From NCBI RefSeq assembly GCF_030296015.1, contig NZ_AP027368.1, positions 2,170,001 to 2,234,000 on the forward strand: 64,000 nt of DNA. Direction: 5' to 3'. The position numbers were made by a program, and so were the translations under genes. This DNA comes from Ferrimonas sp. YFM (GTDB lineage: Bacteria > Pseudomonadota > Gammaproteobacteria > Enterobacterales > Shewanellaceae). This document shows, in pieces, positions 7,572 to 16,307 of the stretch. How positions within the stretch are numbered: position 1 is the stretch's first letter; each line of letters starts with the position of its first letter. The notes below the pieces were generated by a model. That model was not told where the DNA came from. It searched no databases and worked only from the letters and a program-made list of their open reading frames with translations.

Positions 7572-9335
7572 ATGCAATATAACGCCCCCCTTACCGAGAT
7601 GCAGTTTCTGCTCAAGGATGTGTTCAAGGCGTCTGAGGTGTGGCAATCCGTGCCCGCCTTGAGCGATGCCATCGATATGGATACCGCTGCCGCCATCCTG
7701 GAGGAGGGGGCAAAGATCACTCAAACCCTGATTGCGCCGCTCAACCGAGAGGGTGACGAAGAGGGCGTGCGCTTCGAGCAGGGCATGGTCTACACCCCAA
7801 AAGGCTATAAAGAGGCCTATCAGACCTACGCCGAGTCCGGCTGGGTGGGTCTGTCCGGTGAGCCAGAGTATGGCGGCATGGGCATGCCCAAGATGCTGGG
7901 TGTGCTGTTCGACGAGATGGTCTACTCCGCCTCGAACGCCTTCGCCCTCTATGGTTCTCTGACTGCTGGTGCCGCCCTGTGTATCGCGGCCCACGGAGAT
8001 GAGACTCTGAAGCAGACCTACCTGCCCAAACTCTACTCCGGCGAGTGGAGCGGTGCCATGGACATGACCGAACCCCAGTCCGGTTCGGATCTCAGCCAGT
8101 TGCGCACCAAGGCGGTATCCCAGGAGGATGGCAGCTACCTGCTGACCGGCTCCAAGATCTTCATCACCGGCGGCGACCACGATCTGACCGAGAACGTGGT
8201 GCACCTGGTGCTGGCCAAACTGCCCGATGCCCCCGGGGGCAGCCGTGGCATCTCCCTGTTCCTGGTGCCTAAGTTCAAGGTGAATGAGGACGGCAGCGTG
8301 GGTGAGGCTAATGGGGTCACCTGTGGTGCGGTGGAGCACAAGATGGGCATCAAGGCCTCGGCCACCTGCGTGATCAATTTCGACAACGCCCAGGGCTATC
8401 TGGTGGGCCGGGTAAACCGTGGCCTGATCGCCATGTTCACCATGATGAACTATGAGCGCCTCTCCATCGGCATCCAGGGCCTGGGCTGTGGTGAAGCGGC
8501 CTATCAGCTGGCGGCCGATTACGCCCGTGAGCGTAAGCAGGGCAAGGGCAGTGGCCGCGGCCTGGGTGGCGAAGCCGATCCCATCGTGGTTCACGGTGAC
8601 GTACGCCGTATGCTGCTGGACATCGCCTCGGTCACCGAAGCGGGGCGCGCCCTGTCTGTGTACACCGGCATGCAGCTGGATCTGGCCAAACATGGTGAGG
8701 GCGAGGTTCAGAAGCGGGCCTCCACCCAGGTGGCACTGCTGACCCCGCTGGCCAAAGCCTTTTTCAGCGACAAGGGGCTGGAGTGCACCATCGCCGCCCA
8801 GCAGGTGTTTGGCGGCCACGGCTACATCCGTGAATGGGGAGTAGAGCAGCTGGTACGCGATGCCCGCATCGCTCAAATCTACGAAGGCACCAACGGCATT
8901 CAGGCGCTGGATCTGCTCGGTCGCAAAGTGCTGGGTGACAAGGGCCAAGCCCTGTCGGAACTTAAGCGTCAGGCGGAGCAGGAGCTGGAAGGCCTGAGCG
9001 CCCAGTGGTTTGGTTATCGCACTCAGTTGCTGGGACTGTTCGATGCCCTGCTGGAGAAGGCCGCCGAACTGGTCAACAGCAGCACCCGCAATGATGCGGT
9101 CAACAGCGCCGCCACCGATTATCTGCACGCTGCAGGCTACGCCATCTATGGCTGGATGTGGCTGAAGATGGTCAAGGCGGCGGAAGAGGGTGAGATGGAG
9201 GAGTCCTTCGTTGCCCGCAAGGGGATGCTGGCTCGCTACTTCTTCGAGCGTCAGCTGCCTCGTGCCGACTATCACCTTAAGGTGATCCATCAGGATCCCG
9301 AGGTGATCATGTCCATGCCCAACGACTGGTTCTGA
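7572..9335 (+). CDS. Acyl-CoA dehydrogenase, long 587-residue FadE-type with extra C-terminal domain
   Basis: A 587-residue dehydrogenase of the class with an additional C-terminal helical domain, longer than the usual 380-residue type. Motifs are MDMTEPQSGSDLSQLRT near 161-177, GSKIFITGGDHD near 197-208, and QQVFGGHGYIREWGVEQLVRDARI near 412-435, followed by IYEGTNGIQALDLLGRK, which carries the catalytic glutamate (YEGT). ATG 7572 follows AGGAAGAAG; a TTG 30 bp further upstream is in frame but has no ribosome binding site. It is transcribed away from the TetR gene and ends in a strong terminator, so it is probably a single-gene unit. It catalyses the first step of beta-oxidation. Confidence 0.93.
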   Translation: MQYNAPLTEMQFLLKDVFKASEVWQSVPALSDAIDMDTAAAILEEGAKITQTLIAPLNREGDEEGVRFEQGMVYTPKGYKEAYQTYAESGWVGLSGEPEYGGMGMPKMLGVLFDEMVYSASNAFALYGSLTAGAALCIAAHGDETLKQTYLPKLYSGEWSGAMDMTEPQSGSDLSQLRTKAVSQEDGSYLLTGSKIFITGGDHDLTENVVHLVLAKLPDAPGGSRGISLFLVPKFKVNEDGSVGEANGVTCGAVEHKMGIKASATCVINFDNAQGYLVGRVNRGLIAMFTMMNYERLSIGIQGLGCGEAAYQLAADYARERKQGKGSGRGLGGEADPIVVHGDVRRMLLDIASVTEAGRALSVYTGMQLDLAKHGEGEVQKRASTQVALLTPLAKAFFSDKGLECTIAAQQVFGGHGYIREWGVEQLVRDARIAQIYEGTNGIQALDLLGRKVLGDKGQALSELKRQAEQELEGLSAQWFGYRTQLLGLFDALLEKAAELVNSSTRNDAVNSAATDYLHAAGYAIYGWMWLKMVKAAEEGEMEESFVARKGMLARYFFERQLPRADYHLKVIHQDPEVIMSMPNDWF

Positions 9336-9348
9336 TTCAGTTTCTTGT

Positions 9349-9378
9349 AAAAACGGCGCCCAGGTGGCGCCGTTTTTT
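9349..9378 (+). terminator. Rho-independent terminator of the acyl-CoA dehydrogenase gene
   Basis: GC-rich stem AAACGGCGCC pairing with GGCGCCGTTT around a CAGGT loop, followed by six T. It begins 14 bp after the stop codon. A-rich and T-rich flanks let it also serve the convergent GGDEF-like gene. Confidence 0.9.
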
Positions 9379-9402
9379 GTTGGGGAGCCCGAAACGACGA
9401 GC

Positions 9403-10704
9403 CTATGATCCCAGCTGCAGGGGGCCGGAGACCGCCTGAGGCTGCCACAATGTGGCGTGACTGGCATCGAGCACTTCATCGATGTCACTGTCCCAGCTGG
9501 TGATGAGGCGGATGCGCAGATTGTGGCTGATGGGCAGGGCCTCAAGGGGAGGGTTGTGTTTCAGCCGGGCGTCCACCTTGGCGGCGATGGCGGTCAGTTG
9601 GTTACGCGGGACCTCCCCGTGGTGGTCGAAGCAGGCGGTCAGCACCACCAGTTGGTCTCCCAGGCGGCTGACAAAGTCCTCTTTGCGCACCACGTTGCGA
9701 AGCTGCTCGGCGCCCCAGCTTAATAACCTGGACAGGTGCTCCTCACCAATGGGGTCTTCGCCCAGGCTGACGAAATCCACAAACAGCAGGGCGGCCACCT
9801 CCTCTTTACGCTGCAGCCTGGCCAGCTCCTGCTCCAGGCGGCCAGCCAACTGCTGGGGTTGCTCCTCCTGGGCGAACAGCGCTTCGGGTGGTGGCGGCGC
9901 AACGTTAAGCAGAAACCCTTCGGCCAGACCGTGGATGGAGATCATCAGAGCTTCCCTCTGGCCGTTTGCCAGGGTGCAGATCTGCTGAAGGTGGACGGGC
10001 TGTTGGCGACTGATGGCCAGGTTGGCGCCGCTGACCTGGGGAAACAGCCGGTTGATGGGCTGATGGGTCATGGCATTGAGTGGGCTGCCCAACAGGTGAC
10101 TGAGTCCGGGCGACGCCCACTCCAGGCGCTGATGCTCATCGACAAAGGCCAGGGCAAGGGAAGGGTGTTGGGTGATCTTCTGCAGCCTGGCCAGTTCCCG
10201 ATGCTGCGCATTTTGCCGGATCTCTGCGGCCAGCCGCCGTGCGGAGGTGGCCATCAGCGTCTTGGGCAGGCTGTTCTCCTCCAGCAGGTTGTTGTGCAGG
10301 GCAATCAGGTGGTACTGACGATGATCCTGAGTGTCGCTCAACCTCTGGGCCAGGTAGCTCCTGACCGGCAGTTGCTGCAACAGCCCCCAGTGGGCAAATC
10401 GCCTCATGTTGTTGCTGAACACCATGAAGTCGGCGTGTTCACCAGAGGGGTAGAGCAGCCGGCAGGGGGCATCTTCCAATGGGTAGCTGAATCCGGCCTT
10501 GGGGCTGCCGGCTTCACTGATGGCAAGCAGGTGAACCTGACCCTCAACGGTTTCGGCCAATGCCACCCAGGGCCACCCCTGGAGCCGGTACAGGCTCAGA
10601 CCTATATGATGAAGCAGCGCTTCGCCTTCGGCAGGCTGAGCCAACCGACGCCAGGCTTCAATCTCTTTCACCTTGTCGTGCAGCAGCTGATTGTCCATCT
10701 GCAC
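9403..10704 (-). CDS. GAF/PAS protein with degenerate GGDEF domain
   Basis: A 433-residue cytosolic protein with no membrane segment. The N-terminal 160 residues look like a GAF-type sensor, residues 190-270 resemble a PAS fold, and the last 140 align with a diguanylate cyclase fold. The active-site GGDEF is replaced: the segment reads FVSRLGDQLVVLTA, where active enzymes have R-x-G-G-D-E-F-x-x-L. GTP cyclisation is therefore unlikely; a regulatory or c-di-GMP-sensing role is possible, but no upstream RxxD inhibitory site stands out. Its first codon could be ATG 10704 or the third residue ATG 10698. Domain assignment beyond the GGDEF remnant is tentative. Confidence 0.7.
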   Translation of the reverse strand: MQMDNQLLHDKVKEIEAWRRLAQPAEGEALLHHIGLSLYRLQGWPWVALAETVEGQVHLLAISEAGSPKAGFSYPLEDAPCRLLYPSGEHADFMVFSNNMRRFAHWGLLQQLPVRSYLAQRLSDTQDHRQYHLIALHNNLLEENSLPKTLMATSARRLAAEIRQNAQHRELARLQKITQHPSLALAFVDEHQRLEWASPGLSHLLGSPLNAMTHQPINRLFPQVSGANLAISRQQPVHLQQICTLANGQREALMISIHGLAEGFLLNVAPPPPEALFAQEEQPQQLAGRLEQELARLQRKEEVAALLFVDFVSLGEDPIGEEHLSRLLSWGAEQLRNVVRKEDFVSRLGDQLVVLTACFDHHGEVPRNQLTAIAAKVDARLKHNPPLEALPISHNLRIRLITSWDSDIDEVLDASHATLWQPQAVSGPLQLGS

Positions 10705-10869
10705 CCCCGTCCCGATGATGCCTGGGTATAGTCCTGTTAAGGTTATTTAACCTCTTGATACCGCTAGCATAGTATAAAAACCCACCACCACATAGTGCTA
10801 TCTCCTTGATCAGATTCCCCTCCTTTGCCAATAATGACATTGAGCTCATGAACAAAAAGGAGAGAGACC

Positions 10870-10962
10870 ATGAGTCAGGAGATGAAGTTTGCTCTAATCA
10901 GCTCGGCGGCTATTTTGGGGGGAATTCTAGCCCTTGGATTGGTGGCCATTACCTACGCCTGA
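10870..10962 (+). CDS. ynhF: YnhF-like small membrane protein (30 residues)
   Basis: A 30-codon ORF preceded by AAGGAGAGAG 4-7 bp upstream, a strong ribosome binding site. The product is a single hydrophobic helix with the opening M-S-x-x-x-K-F-x-L and a G-x-x-x-A-x-G-L ending, closely matching the 29-residue E. coli YnhF in length, start and hydrophobic spacing. YnhF is an inner-membrane micro-protein of unknown function. The gene is isolated between the GGDEF-like gene (divergent) and pssA. Confidence 0.72.
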   Translation: MSQEMKFALISSAAILGGILALGLVAITYA

Positions 10963-11185
10963 ATCGGATGCCGGGTGACGTCTCACACACAAGTGGGTCC
11001 TGGCATAGCTCAAAATCCGTTTTTTCTGTTCAGTAAATCAACATTTAGGCTTCTGTTGAAACCTCGCCTCTTGCCCGTCAATCAAGGGTTTGCTTTACTA
11101 CTTGGCTAAATCGGACCTGCGTTTATCCCGGTCGGCACCCGGTCATCAACCGAGTGCACGTCAATCAGGGAAACGCCTATGACCC

Positions 11186-12556
11186 ATGCTATGGAGTACC
11201 GTCATTACCATGAAGATGGCGCCCTCACAGACCCCCGCCTGGCTTCTCGAGTTGCCTGGCACGGCGATCAGTGCTGACAATCTCGAGATCCTGCTGGATA
11301 CCGCCAGTTTTAAGAGTCGACTGCTGGAGGGGATACGATCTGCCAAGACACGCATCTATCTGGCTGCCCTCTATCTTCAGAACGACGAAGCGGGCAGGGA
11401 GGTACTCAATGCGCTGTATGAGGCCAAACAAGCGAATCCTGAGCTGGATGTTCACGTGCTGGTGGACTTCCACCGTTCCCGCCGTGGCCTGATCGGCAAG
11501 GGGCCCCAGGTAGGCAATGACCAGTTCTATCGTGATACCGCGGCTCGTTACACTCACCAGATTGAGATTCACGGTGTGCCGGTGAAAAACCGTGAGTGGA
11601 TGGGGGTGTTGCACCTTAAGGGGTTCGTCATTGACGACACCGTCTACTACAGCGGTGCCAGCATCAACAACGTCTACCTGCACCAGCAGGAGAAATACCG
11701 CTACGACCGATATCACCTGATCCACAGTCAGCCCCTGGCCGACAGCATGGTGAACTACATCAGAGACAACCTGATCGCCAGCAGTGCGGTGATCTCCCTG
11801 TTGTCGCCGCCCCTGCCGACCCTCAAGCAGATGAAGAGCTCGGTGCGTCAGCTGCGCCTGAGGTTGGTGCGTGCCCGTTACCAGGTGGATGGTCAGCCAG
11901 GCGACGGCGCCATGATTTTCCCTCTATCCGGCCTGGGCCGCACGGAAAATCTGCTGAACAAAACCATTGAGCGTCTGCTGGGCGAAGCCCGGGAGCGGGT
12001 GTTTATCTGTACGCCCTATTTCAACTTGCCAAGACCACTGATGGCGGCCATCTCCAAGCTGATGAAGCGTGGCATCAAGGTGGATCTGGTGGTTGGCGAC
12101 AAGACGGCCAACGATTTCTATATCCCGCCGGGCCAGCCTTTTAGCCCAGTGGGTGCCTTGCCCTATCTGTATGAGCAGAATCTGCGCCGGTTTGCCAAGC
12201 GCCACCGCAGGGCCATCGATGCCGGATTGCTGAACCTGCGCCTGTGGCTGGATGAGGGTCACAGTTACCACCTGAAGGGGATGCAGATTGACGATGATTA
12301 CTATCTGCTCACCGGTAATAACCTGAACCCCAGGGCCTGGGCCCTGGATCTGGAAAATGGCCTGCTGATCCAGGATCCCAAGGAGGAGCTTAGGGATGCC
12401 TTTACCCGTGAGCGGGAGGCGATCCTGACCCACACCACGCGGGTGAACAGCTATGATGCCCTCGAGAGCCTGGACAGTTACCCGGATCCGGTGAAAAAGT
12501 TGTTGAAACGGCTTCGACGGGTGCGGGCAGACCTGCTGCTCAAGCGCATTCTCTGA
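11186..12556 (+). CDS. pssA: CDP-diacylglycerol-serine O-phosphatidyltransferase (phosphatidylserine synthase)
   Basis: A 456-residue PssA of the phospholipase-D superfamily (E. coli type), making phosphatidylserine from CDP-diacylglycerol and serine, the first step to phosphatidylethanolamine. Both HKD motifs are present: HLKGFVIDD near 138-146 followed by YSGASINNVYLHQ, and HLKGMQIDDDYYLLTGNNLNPRAW near 356-379. A YFNLPRPL and VGDKTANDFYIPPGQPF region matches the E. coli protein closely. Start choice is uncertain: ATG 11186, 11210 and 11216 are in frame, and none has an ideal ribosome binding site. No signal peptide; the enzyme is ribosome- or membrane-associated in E. coli. Confidence 0.95.
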   Translation: MLWSTVITMKMAPSQTPAWLLELPGTAISADNLEILLDTASFKSRLLEGIRSAKTRIYLAALYLQNDEAGREVLNALYEAKQANPELDVHVLVDFHRSRRGLIGKGPQVGNDQFYRDTAARYTHQIEIHGVPVKNREWMGVLHLKGFVIDDTVYYSGASINNVYLHQQEKYRYDRYHLIHSQPLADSMVNYIRDNLIASSAVISLLSPPLPTLKQMKSSVRQLRLRLVRARYQVDGQPGDGAMIFPLSGLGRTENLLNKTIERLLGEARERVFICTPYFNLPRPLMAAISKLMKRGIKVDLVVGDKTANDFYIPPGQPFSPVGALPYLYEQNLRRFAKRHRRAIDAGLLNLRLWLDEGHSYHLKGMQIDDDYYLLTGNNLNPRAWALDLENGLLIQDPKEELRDAFTREREAILTHTTRVNSYDALESLDSYPDPVKKLLKRLRRVRADLLLKRIL

Positions 12557-12659
12557 TCTTCGGCCTCCGTTGGAGTCGGCTGCATAAATAGTCAGTGTTG
12601 CTCGATAGAGGCTGATCTCCTCCGACCAGAGATGGTTAGGATTTCAAAAAGTTATAGAT

Positions 12660-12693
12660 AACCCATCAAATCCGTTTGATGGGTTGTTTTTTT
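12660..12693 (+). terminator. Rho-independent terminator
   Basis: Perfect 11-bp stem (AACCCATCAAA / TTTGATGGGTT) around a TCCG loop, followed by GTTTTTTT. It lies about 100 bp after pssA and 85 bp before aspC, separating the two transcripts. Confidence 0.92.
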
Positions 12694-12778
12694 GGCCCTT
12701 CGGGGGTGACGGCGGTGCCAAAAATGCGGGTAAGGTGATATAACTTAGGCCACCACTTACCCTCGAAGAAGCTGCATA

Positions 12779-13969
12779 ATGTTTGAGAACATCCCCCAAG
12801 CCCCTGCCGACCCCATTCTTGGCCTGAACGAGGCCTTTAAAACCGATCCCCGTCCCAACAAGGTGAACCTTGGTGTCGGTGTGTATAAGGACGCCGAAGG
12901 TCAGACCCCTGTGCTGAAGTGCGTCAAGAAAGCGGAAGCCAGGCTGCTTGAGCAGCAGAAGACCAAGAGTTACCTCTCCATCGACGGGTTGCCAGAATAT
13001 GCCGCCGCCGTTCAGGCACTGCTGTTTGGTGCCCAGAGCGCCATCATCAGTGGTCAGAGAGCGCGTACCGCCCAGGCTCCGGGAGGCACCGGCGCACTGA
13101 GGGTGGCGGCGGACTTTGCCAAGAACAACCTGGAAGCCCGCAAGGTGTGGATCAGCAACCCCAGCTGGGCCAACCACGCTCAGATCTTTGAAGCCGTGGG
13201 TTTCGAAGTGGCTTACTACCGCTACTATGATGCCGAGTCCAAGAGCCTGGACTTCGACGGCATGAAGGCGGATCTGCAGGGGATCGAGGCGGGGGATCTG
13301 GTGATCCTGCACGGCTGCTGTCACAACCCCAGTGGTATCGACCCAACTGAAGCCCAGTGGACCGAGCTGGCGGACGTGGCCAAGGCGCGCGGCTGGCTGC
13401 CCCTGTTCGATTTCGCCTACCAGGGTTTTGCCACCGACGTGGAAGAGGACGCGACCGGTCTGCGCCTGTTCGCCGAGCGTCTGCCAGAGCTGCTGGTGGC
13501 CAGCAGTTTCTCCAAGAACTTCGGCCTCTACAATGAGCGCACCGGCGCCTTTACCCTGGTGGCCAGCGACAGCGATGAAGCCAATCGTGCCTTTTCCCAG
13601 GTCAAGAAGGTGATCCGCGCCAACTACTCCAACCCACCGGCCCATGGTGCCATGGTGGTGGCCACCATCCTGGCGGATGAGGAGCTCAAAGCTCTGTGGT
13701 TGGAAGAGTTGGCCAGCATGCGTCAGCGCATCAAAGAGATGCGCACCGACTTCGTGGCTCGCCTCAAGCAAGCGGGTGTGGCCGGCGACTTCAGCTTCAT
13801 CGAGCAGCAGAACGGCATGTTCAGCTTCTCCGGCCTGAATCCGGACCAGGTGGCGGCCCTAAAGGAAGAGTACGCCATCTACATCGTCCGTTCAGGCCGC
13901 ATCAACGTTGCCGGCATGACAGAGGCCAACATCCAGTATCTGGTGGATGCCATCGCCGCCGTGCTCTAA
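12779..13969 (+). CDS. aspC: Aspartate (aromatic) aminotransferase, class I PLP enzyme
   Basis: A 396-residue class Ia aminotransferase, the same length as E. coli AspC. The PLP lysine is K246 in [15 protein letters not shown]. Substrate arginines are expected in the G-V-G-V-Y-K-D loop region and in the C-terminal [29 protein letters not shown] is nearly identical to the AspC signature, which favours AspC over TyrB. It converts oxaloacetate and glutamate to aspartate and 2-oxoglutarate. It sits alone between terminators. A GC-rich inverted repeat at 13996-14032, inside the 3' end of the convergent gene and followed by CTCGTTTT, may end its transcript. Confidence 0.92.
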   Translation: MFENIPQAPADPILGLNEAFKTDPRPNKVNLGVGVYKDAEGQTPVLKCVKKAEARLLEQQKTKSYLSIDGLPEYAAAVQALLFGAQSAIISGQRARTAQAPGGTGALRVAADFAKNNLEARKVWISNPSWANHAQIFEAVGFEVAYYRYYDAESKSLDFDGMKADLQGIEAGDLVILHGCCHNPSGIDPTEAQWTELADVAKARGWLPLFDFAYQGFATDVEEDATGLRLFAERLPELLVASSFSKNFGLYNERTGAFTLVASDSDEANRAFSQVKKVIRANYSNPPAHGAMVVATILADEELKALWLEELASMRQRIKEMRTDFVARLKQAGVAGDFSFIEQQNGMFSFSGLNPDQVAALKEEYAIYIVRSGRINVAGMTEANIQYLVDAIAAVL

Positions 13970-13992
13970 CGCCCTGTTAGAGACACCTGTTA

Positions 13993-14907
13993 TCAGGGCC
14001 GACTGCTGACCATCTGGATCATCAGTCGGCCCGCTCGTTTTACCCCCCTGTTGTCGTAGCGGTTCCACAACGCCTTGAGCTGGAACACCAGCGCCCGACC
14101 AAACTCCCTCTGCTCCTGATACCACTCCGCGTACCCCAGGTTGATCCTGGCCAGGGCGCTGTGGATCGCGGCCGGGTGCTTATGAAAATCAGGCTGATGG
14201 CGGTTGAGGATCTCGGTCATGGCATTGAGCCTTTTCAGCCTGGCCATGGAGATGGATCCCGGCCGCATCAGGTAATCGCACTGGCAATCGGGCAGGGCGA
14301 TGGTTGGGTAAGCTTTGGCAATCTTCAGCCACAGCTCCCAGTCGGACGCCGATGCCAGTCGTGTATCGAAGCCGCCCGCTTCCTCTATGGCCTGGCGCCG
14401 GGCCATCACAGTGGAGGTGCCGATGACGTTCTCTGCCAGGAGCTGCTGCGGGGCAACATAGTTGGGCAGGAGAGGCAGGTAACGCTGGAACTCCGGCCAG
14501 AAGCTGAAGCAGTCGATGATCTGCTCTCCCTCCGGGTTGATGTGCATGTAGTTGGTGAAGCACAGCGCCGCGTCGGGCCGGTTGACCAGCACCTGCCACT
14601 GGCTACGCAACTTGTCGGGGTGCCAGGTGTCGTCTGCGTCAAGAAAGGCGATCCAGTCGCACTGAGTCAGGGCGATGGCGGCATTGCGCGCCGCCGAGCA
14701 GCCCACCCCCTCCAGACGCAAACTGTTCAGCTTGGGGTGGATCATCTTCTGGGTTTGCAGCCATTCGGTGGTGCCGTCGTCTGAGCCGTCGTCTATGACC
14801 CAGATCTCCCGGGCTGGCAGAGACTGTTTCCAGACTGAGTTGAGGGCACGGGGCAGGTAGTCCAGGCAGTTGTGGCTGGGTATTACGACACAGATACTGG
14901 GTTCCAT
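13993..14907 (-). CDS. Family 2 glycosyltransferase flanking the syp-like cluster
   Basis: A 304-residue GT-A fold glycosyltransferase starting SICVVIPSHNCLDYL, with the metal-binding FLDADDTWHPDKL near 82-94 and a DWELWLKIAK acceptor-site motif near 182-191. It transfers a nucleotide-activated sugar to a lipid-linked glycan. ATG 14907 has AGGAG 7 bp upstream; the open frame extends 19 codons further but without signals. It is transcribed away from the polysaccharide cluster. On its own strand a sigma-54-type element (14943-14958) sits about 36 bp before the start, and a LuxO-type box is shared with the divergent cluster promoter. Co-regulation with the cluster is inferred. Confidence 0.88.
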   Translation of the reverse strand: MEPSICVVIPSHNCLDYLPRALNSVWKQSLPAREIWVIDDGSDDGTTEWLQTQKMIHPKLNSLRLEGVGCSAARNAAIALTQCDWIAFLDADDTWHPDKLRSQWQVLVNRPDAALCFTNYMHINPEGEQIIDCFSFWPEFQRYLPLLPNYVAPQQLLAENVIGTSTVMARRQAIEEAGGFDTRLASASDWELWLKIAKAYPTIALPDCQCDYLMRPGSISMARLKRLNAMTEILNRHQPDFHKHPAAIHSALARINLGYAEWYQEQREFGRALVFQLKALWNRYDNRGVKRAGRLMIQMVSSRP

Positions 14908-14942
14908 TTGGCAACTCCTGTGGTTGATAGTGTCAACGACTC

Positions 14943-14958
14943 TGCAGGATGAATGCCA
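14943..14958 (-). promoter_or_regulatory. Candidate sigma-54 promoter of the flanking GT2 gene
   Basis: On the minus strand the sequence TGGCATTCATCCTGCA has GG and GC 12 bp apart, as sigma-54 -24/-12 promoters require. It differs from TGGCAC-N5-TTGCA at the last base of the -24 hexamer and the first base of the -12 element. Predicted start of transcription is about 25 nt before ATG 14907. Confidence 0.5.
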
Positions 14959-15043
14959 GTGCACGTAACCTTATGAACTAAAACAGTAAAAATCCTGTTT
15001 TCCCGTCGGGTTGTCGCGAATCTGCCTTTGGCCGGCAAGGGTT

Positions 15044-15056
15044 TTGCAGAATGCAA
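15044..15056. promoter_or_regulatory. LuxO/SypG-type enhancer box
   Basis: A perfect TTGCA-GAA-TGCAA palindrome, the known LuxO-binding consensus (TTGCA-WWW-TGCAA). It is 64 bp upstream of the weak -24 element before the sypJ-like gene and 98 bp from the -24 element of the divergent GT2 gene. It is a likely binding site for the LuxO-like activator encoded at 29678-31105. Confidence 0.7.
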
Positions 15057-15107
15057 AGATACCGGAGTCGTCCGGATAAACATCTTTTAAAACAATGATA
15101 TAAAAAT

Positions 15108-15123
15108 TGGCCCGCTTCTTGTT
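15108..15123 (+). promoter_or_regulatory. Weak sigma-54 promoter candidate for the sypJ-P operon
   Basis: TGGCCC-GCTTC-TTGTT: the -24 GG is intact, but the -12 GC is GT. On sequence alone this is a weak match. It is listed because its distance to the LuxO-type box (64 bp) is almost the same as in the two stronger promoters of this locus (65 bp each), and it precedes the first gene of the operon by about 40 bp. Confidence 0.45.
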
Positions 15124-15161
15124 TGTGTCAGGCTACTGTCCACACACTTTCGGAGCGGACC

Positions 15162-16307
15162 ATGAAGAGCATCGCCTACGTCATTCCCAGTTTTCCTGTG
15201 TTGTCCGAGACCTTCGTGGTCAACGAGATGACCGCCATGGCCGAGCTGGGGCACAAAATACTGCCCATCGCCCTGGAGACCCGCCCCGAGGTGGATAACG
15301 AGCTCCATCGCCACTGGGTGCGGCATATGGTGACTCCCTGGAACGTCAGCAAGCTGTCTCTGGCTAAGATGCTGATGCGGGCGCCATTCAACCCGGAGCT
15401 GTGGCGCTTTCTGGCCAGCCAGAGTGGCTTCAGTGCCCGCGGTTTGCTGCTGCTTGGCGTCAGGATCGCGGTTCAGGCCAAAGGGTGCGACCACATTCAC
15501 GCTCACTTCGCCCAGCACAGCGCCGCCGCCGCCATTGTGGCCGCACGTTTGCTGGGCATTACCGTCTCCTTTGTTGGCCATGGTGCGGACGTTTATCGGG
15601 CGCCGGCGGATCTGGAGCTGAAACTGCGCCACAGCGATCTGTCCATCGCCGTGTGCCGTGAGATGAGAGAGATGTTCTCCCCCCACTGCAAGGGGATCAC
15701 CGCCCTGGTGCCTTGCGGCATCGACACCAACAAGTTCAGCCGCCAGGCACCCTCTGAAGGGGACAAACGCCTGTTGTTTGTAGGGCGTTTGGTGGAGAAA
15801 AAGGGGCTGGATACCCTGCTGATGGCGATGGCGCTGTTGGGGGATCCTGAACTGGAGCTGGATATCGTTGGCGATGGCCCCTTGAAACAGCAGTGGCAAA
15901 CCCTGGCCAAGGCCATGGGGCTCACCGGTGTTCGGTTTCTCGGCGCCCGGCCCCAGAGCTGGCTGGCCAGTGAAGGCAGCCACTATCTGGCCATGGTGGC
16001 CCCATACCGGGTGGCCAAAGATGGGGACCGCGATACCGGTCCGCTGATCTGTAAAGAGGCGATGGCCATGGGCCTGCCGGTCATCGCGTCCAGCCTGATG
16101 GGGCTGAAGGAACTGGTGTCATCCCGCACCGGCTTTCGTGTGCGCCCGGACGATCCTCAGTCCCTCAAGCGGGCGATCCGCGCGCTGTTGGCCATGCCGG
16201 AGGCAGAGAGACAAAAGCTGGGACTGAAGGGGCGTGAACGGGTACGCCGTCACTACGAGCTGAAGCTTCAGGCACGTCGGCTCTCCTCCCTGGTGGAGGC
16301 GCTGTGA
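15162..16307 (+). CDS. Group 1 glycosyltransferase, SypJ-like
   Basis: A 381-residue GT4/GT-B glycosyltransferase. The N-terminal half begins SIAYVIPSFPVLSETFVVNEM, the C-terminal half has LLFVGRLVEKKGLDTLL near 198-214 and the donor-binding E-x7-E region KEAMAMGLPVIAS near 299-311. ATG 15162 follows CGGAGCGGACC. It is the first gene of a tightly packed operon in which every later gene overlaps or abuts the previous one. Position just before the flippase matches sypJ of V. fischeri. It adds a sugar to the lipid-linked repeat unit at the cytoplasmic face of the inner membrane. Confidence 0.88.
   Translation: MKSIAYVIPSFPVLSETFVVNEMTAMAELGHKILPIALETRPEVDNELHRHWVRHMVTPWNVSKLSLAKMLMRAPFNPELWRFLASQSGFSARGLLLLGVRIAVQAKGCDHIHAHFAQHSAAAAIVAARLLGITVSFVGHGADVYRAPADLELKLRHSDLSIAVCREMREMFSPHCKGITALVPCGIDTNKFSRQAPSEGDKRLLFVGRLVEKKGLDTLLMAMALLGDPELELDIVGDGPLKQQWQTLAKAMGLTGVRFLGARPQSWLASEGSHYLAMVAPYRVAKDGDRDTGPLICKEAMAMGLPVIASSLMGLKELVSSRTGFRVRPDDPQSLKRAIRALLAMPEAERQKLGLKGRERVRRHYELKLQARRLSSLVEAL

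Noticed and set aside
7548-9545. A 665-codon open frame antisense to the acyl-CoA dehydrogenase gene
   Set aside because: Long antisense frames are common in GC-rich genes. The plus-strand protein is a clear FadE-type enzyme, and the antisense product shows no domain.
11179-11277. A 32-codon ORF overlapping the pssA start in another frame
   Set aside because: No family resemblance, and its codons are explained by the pssA reading frame; probably chance.
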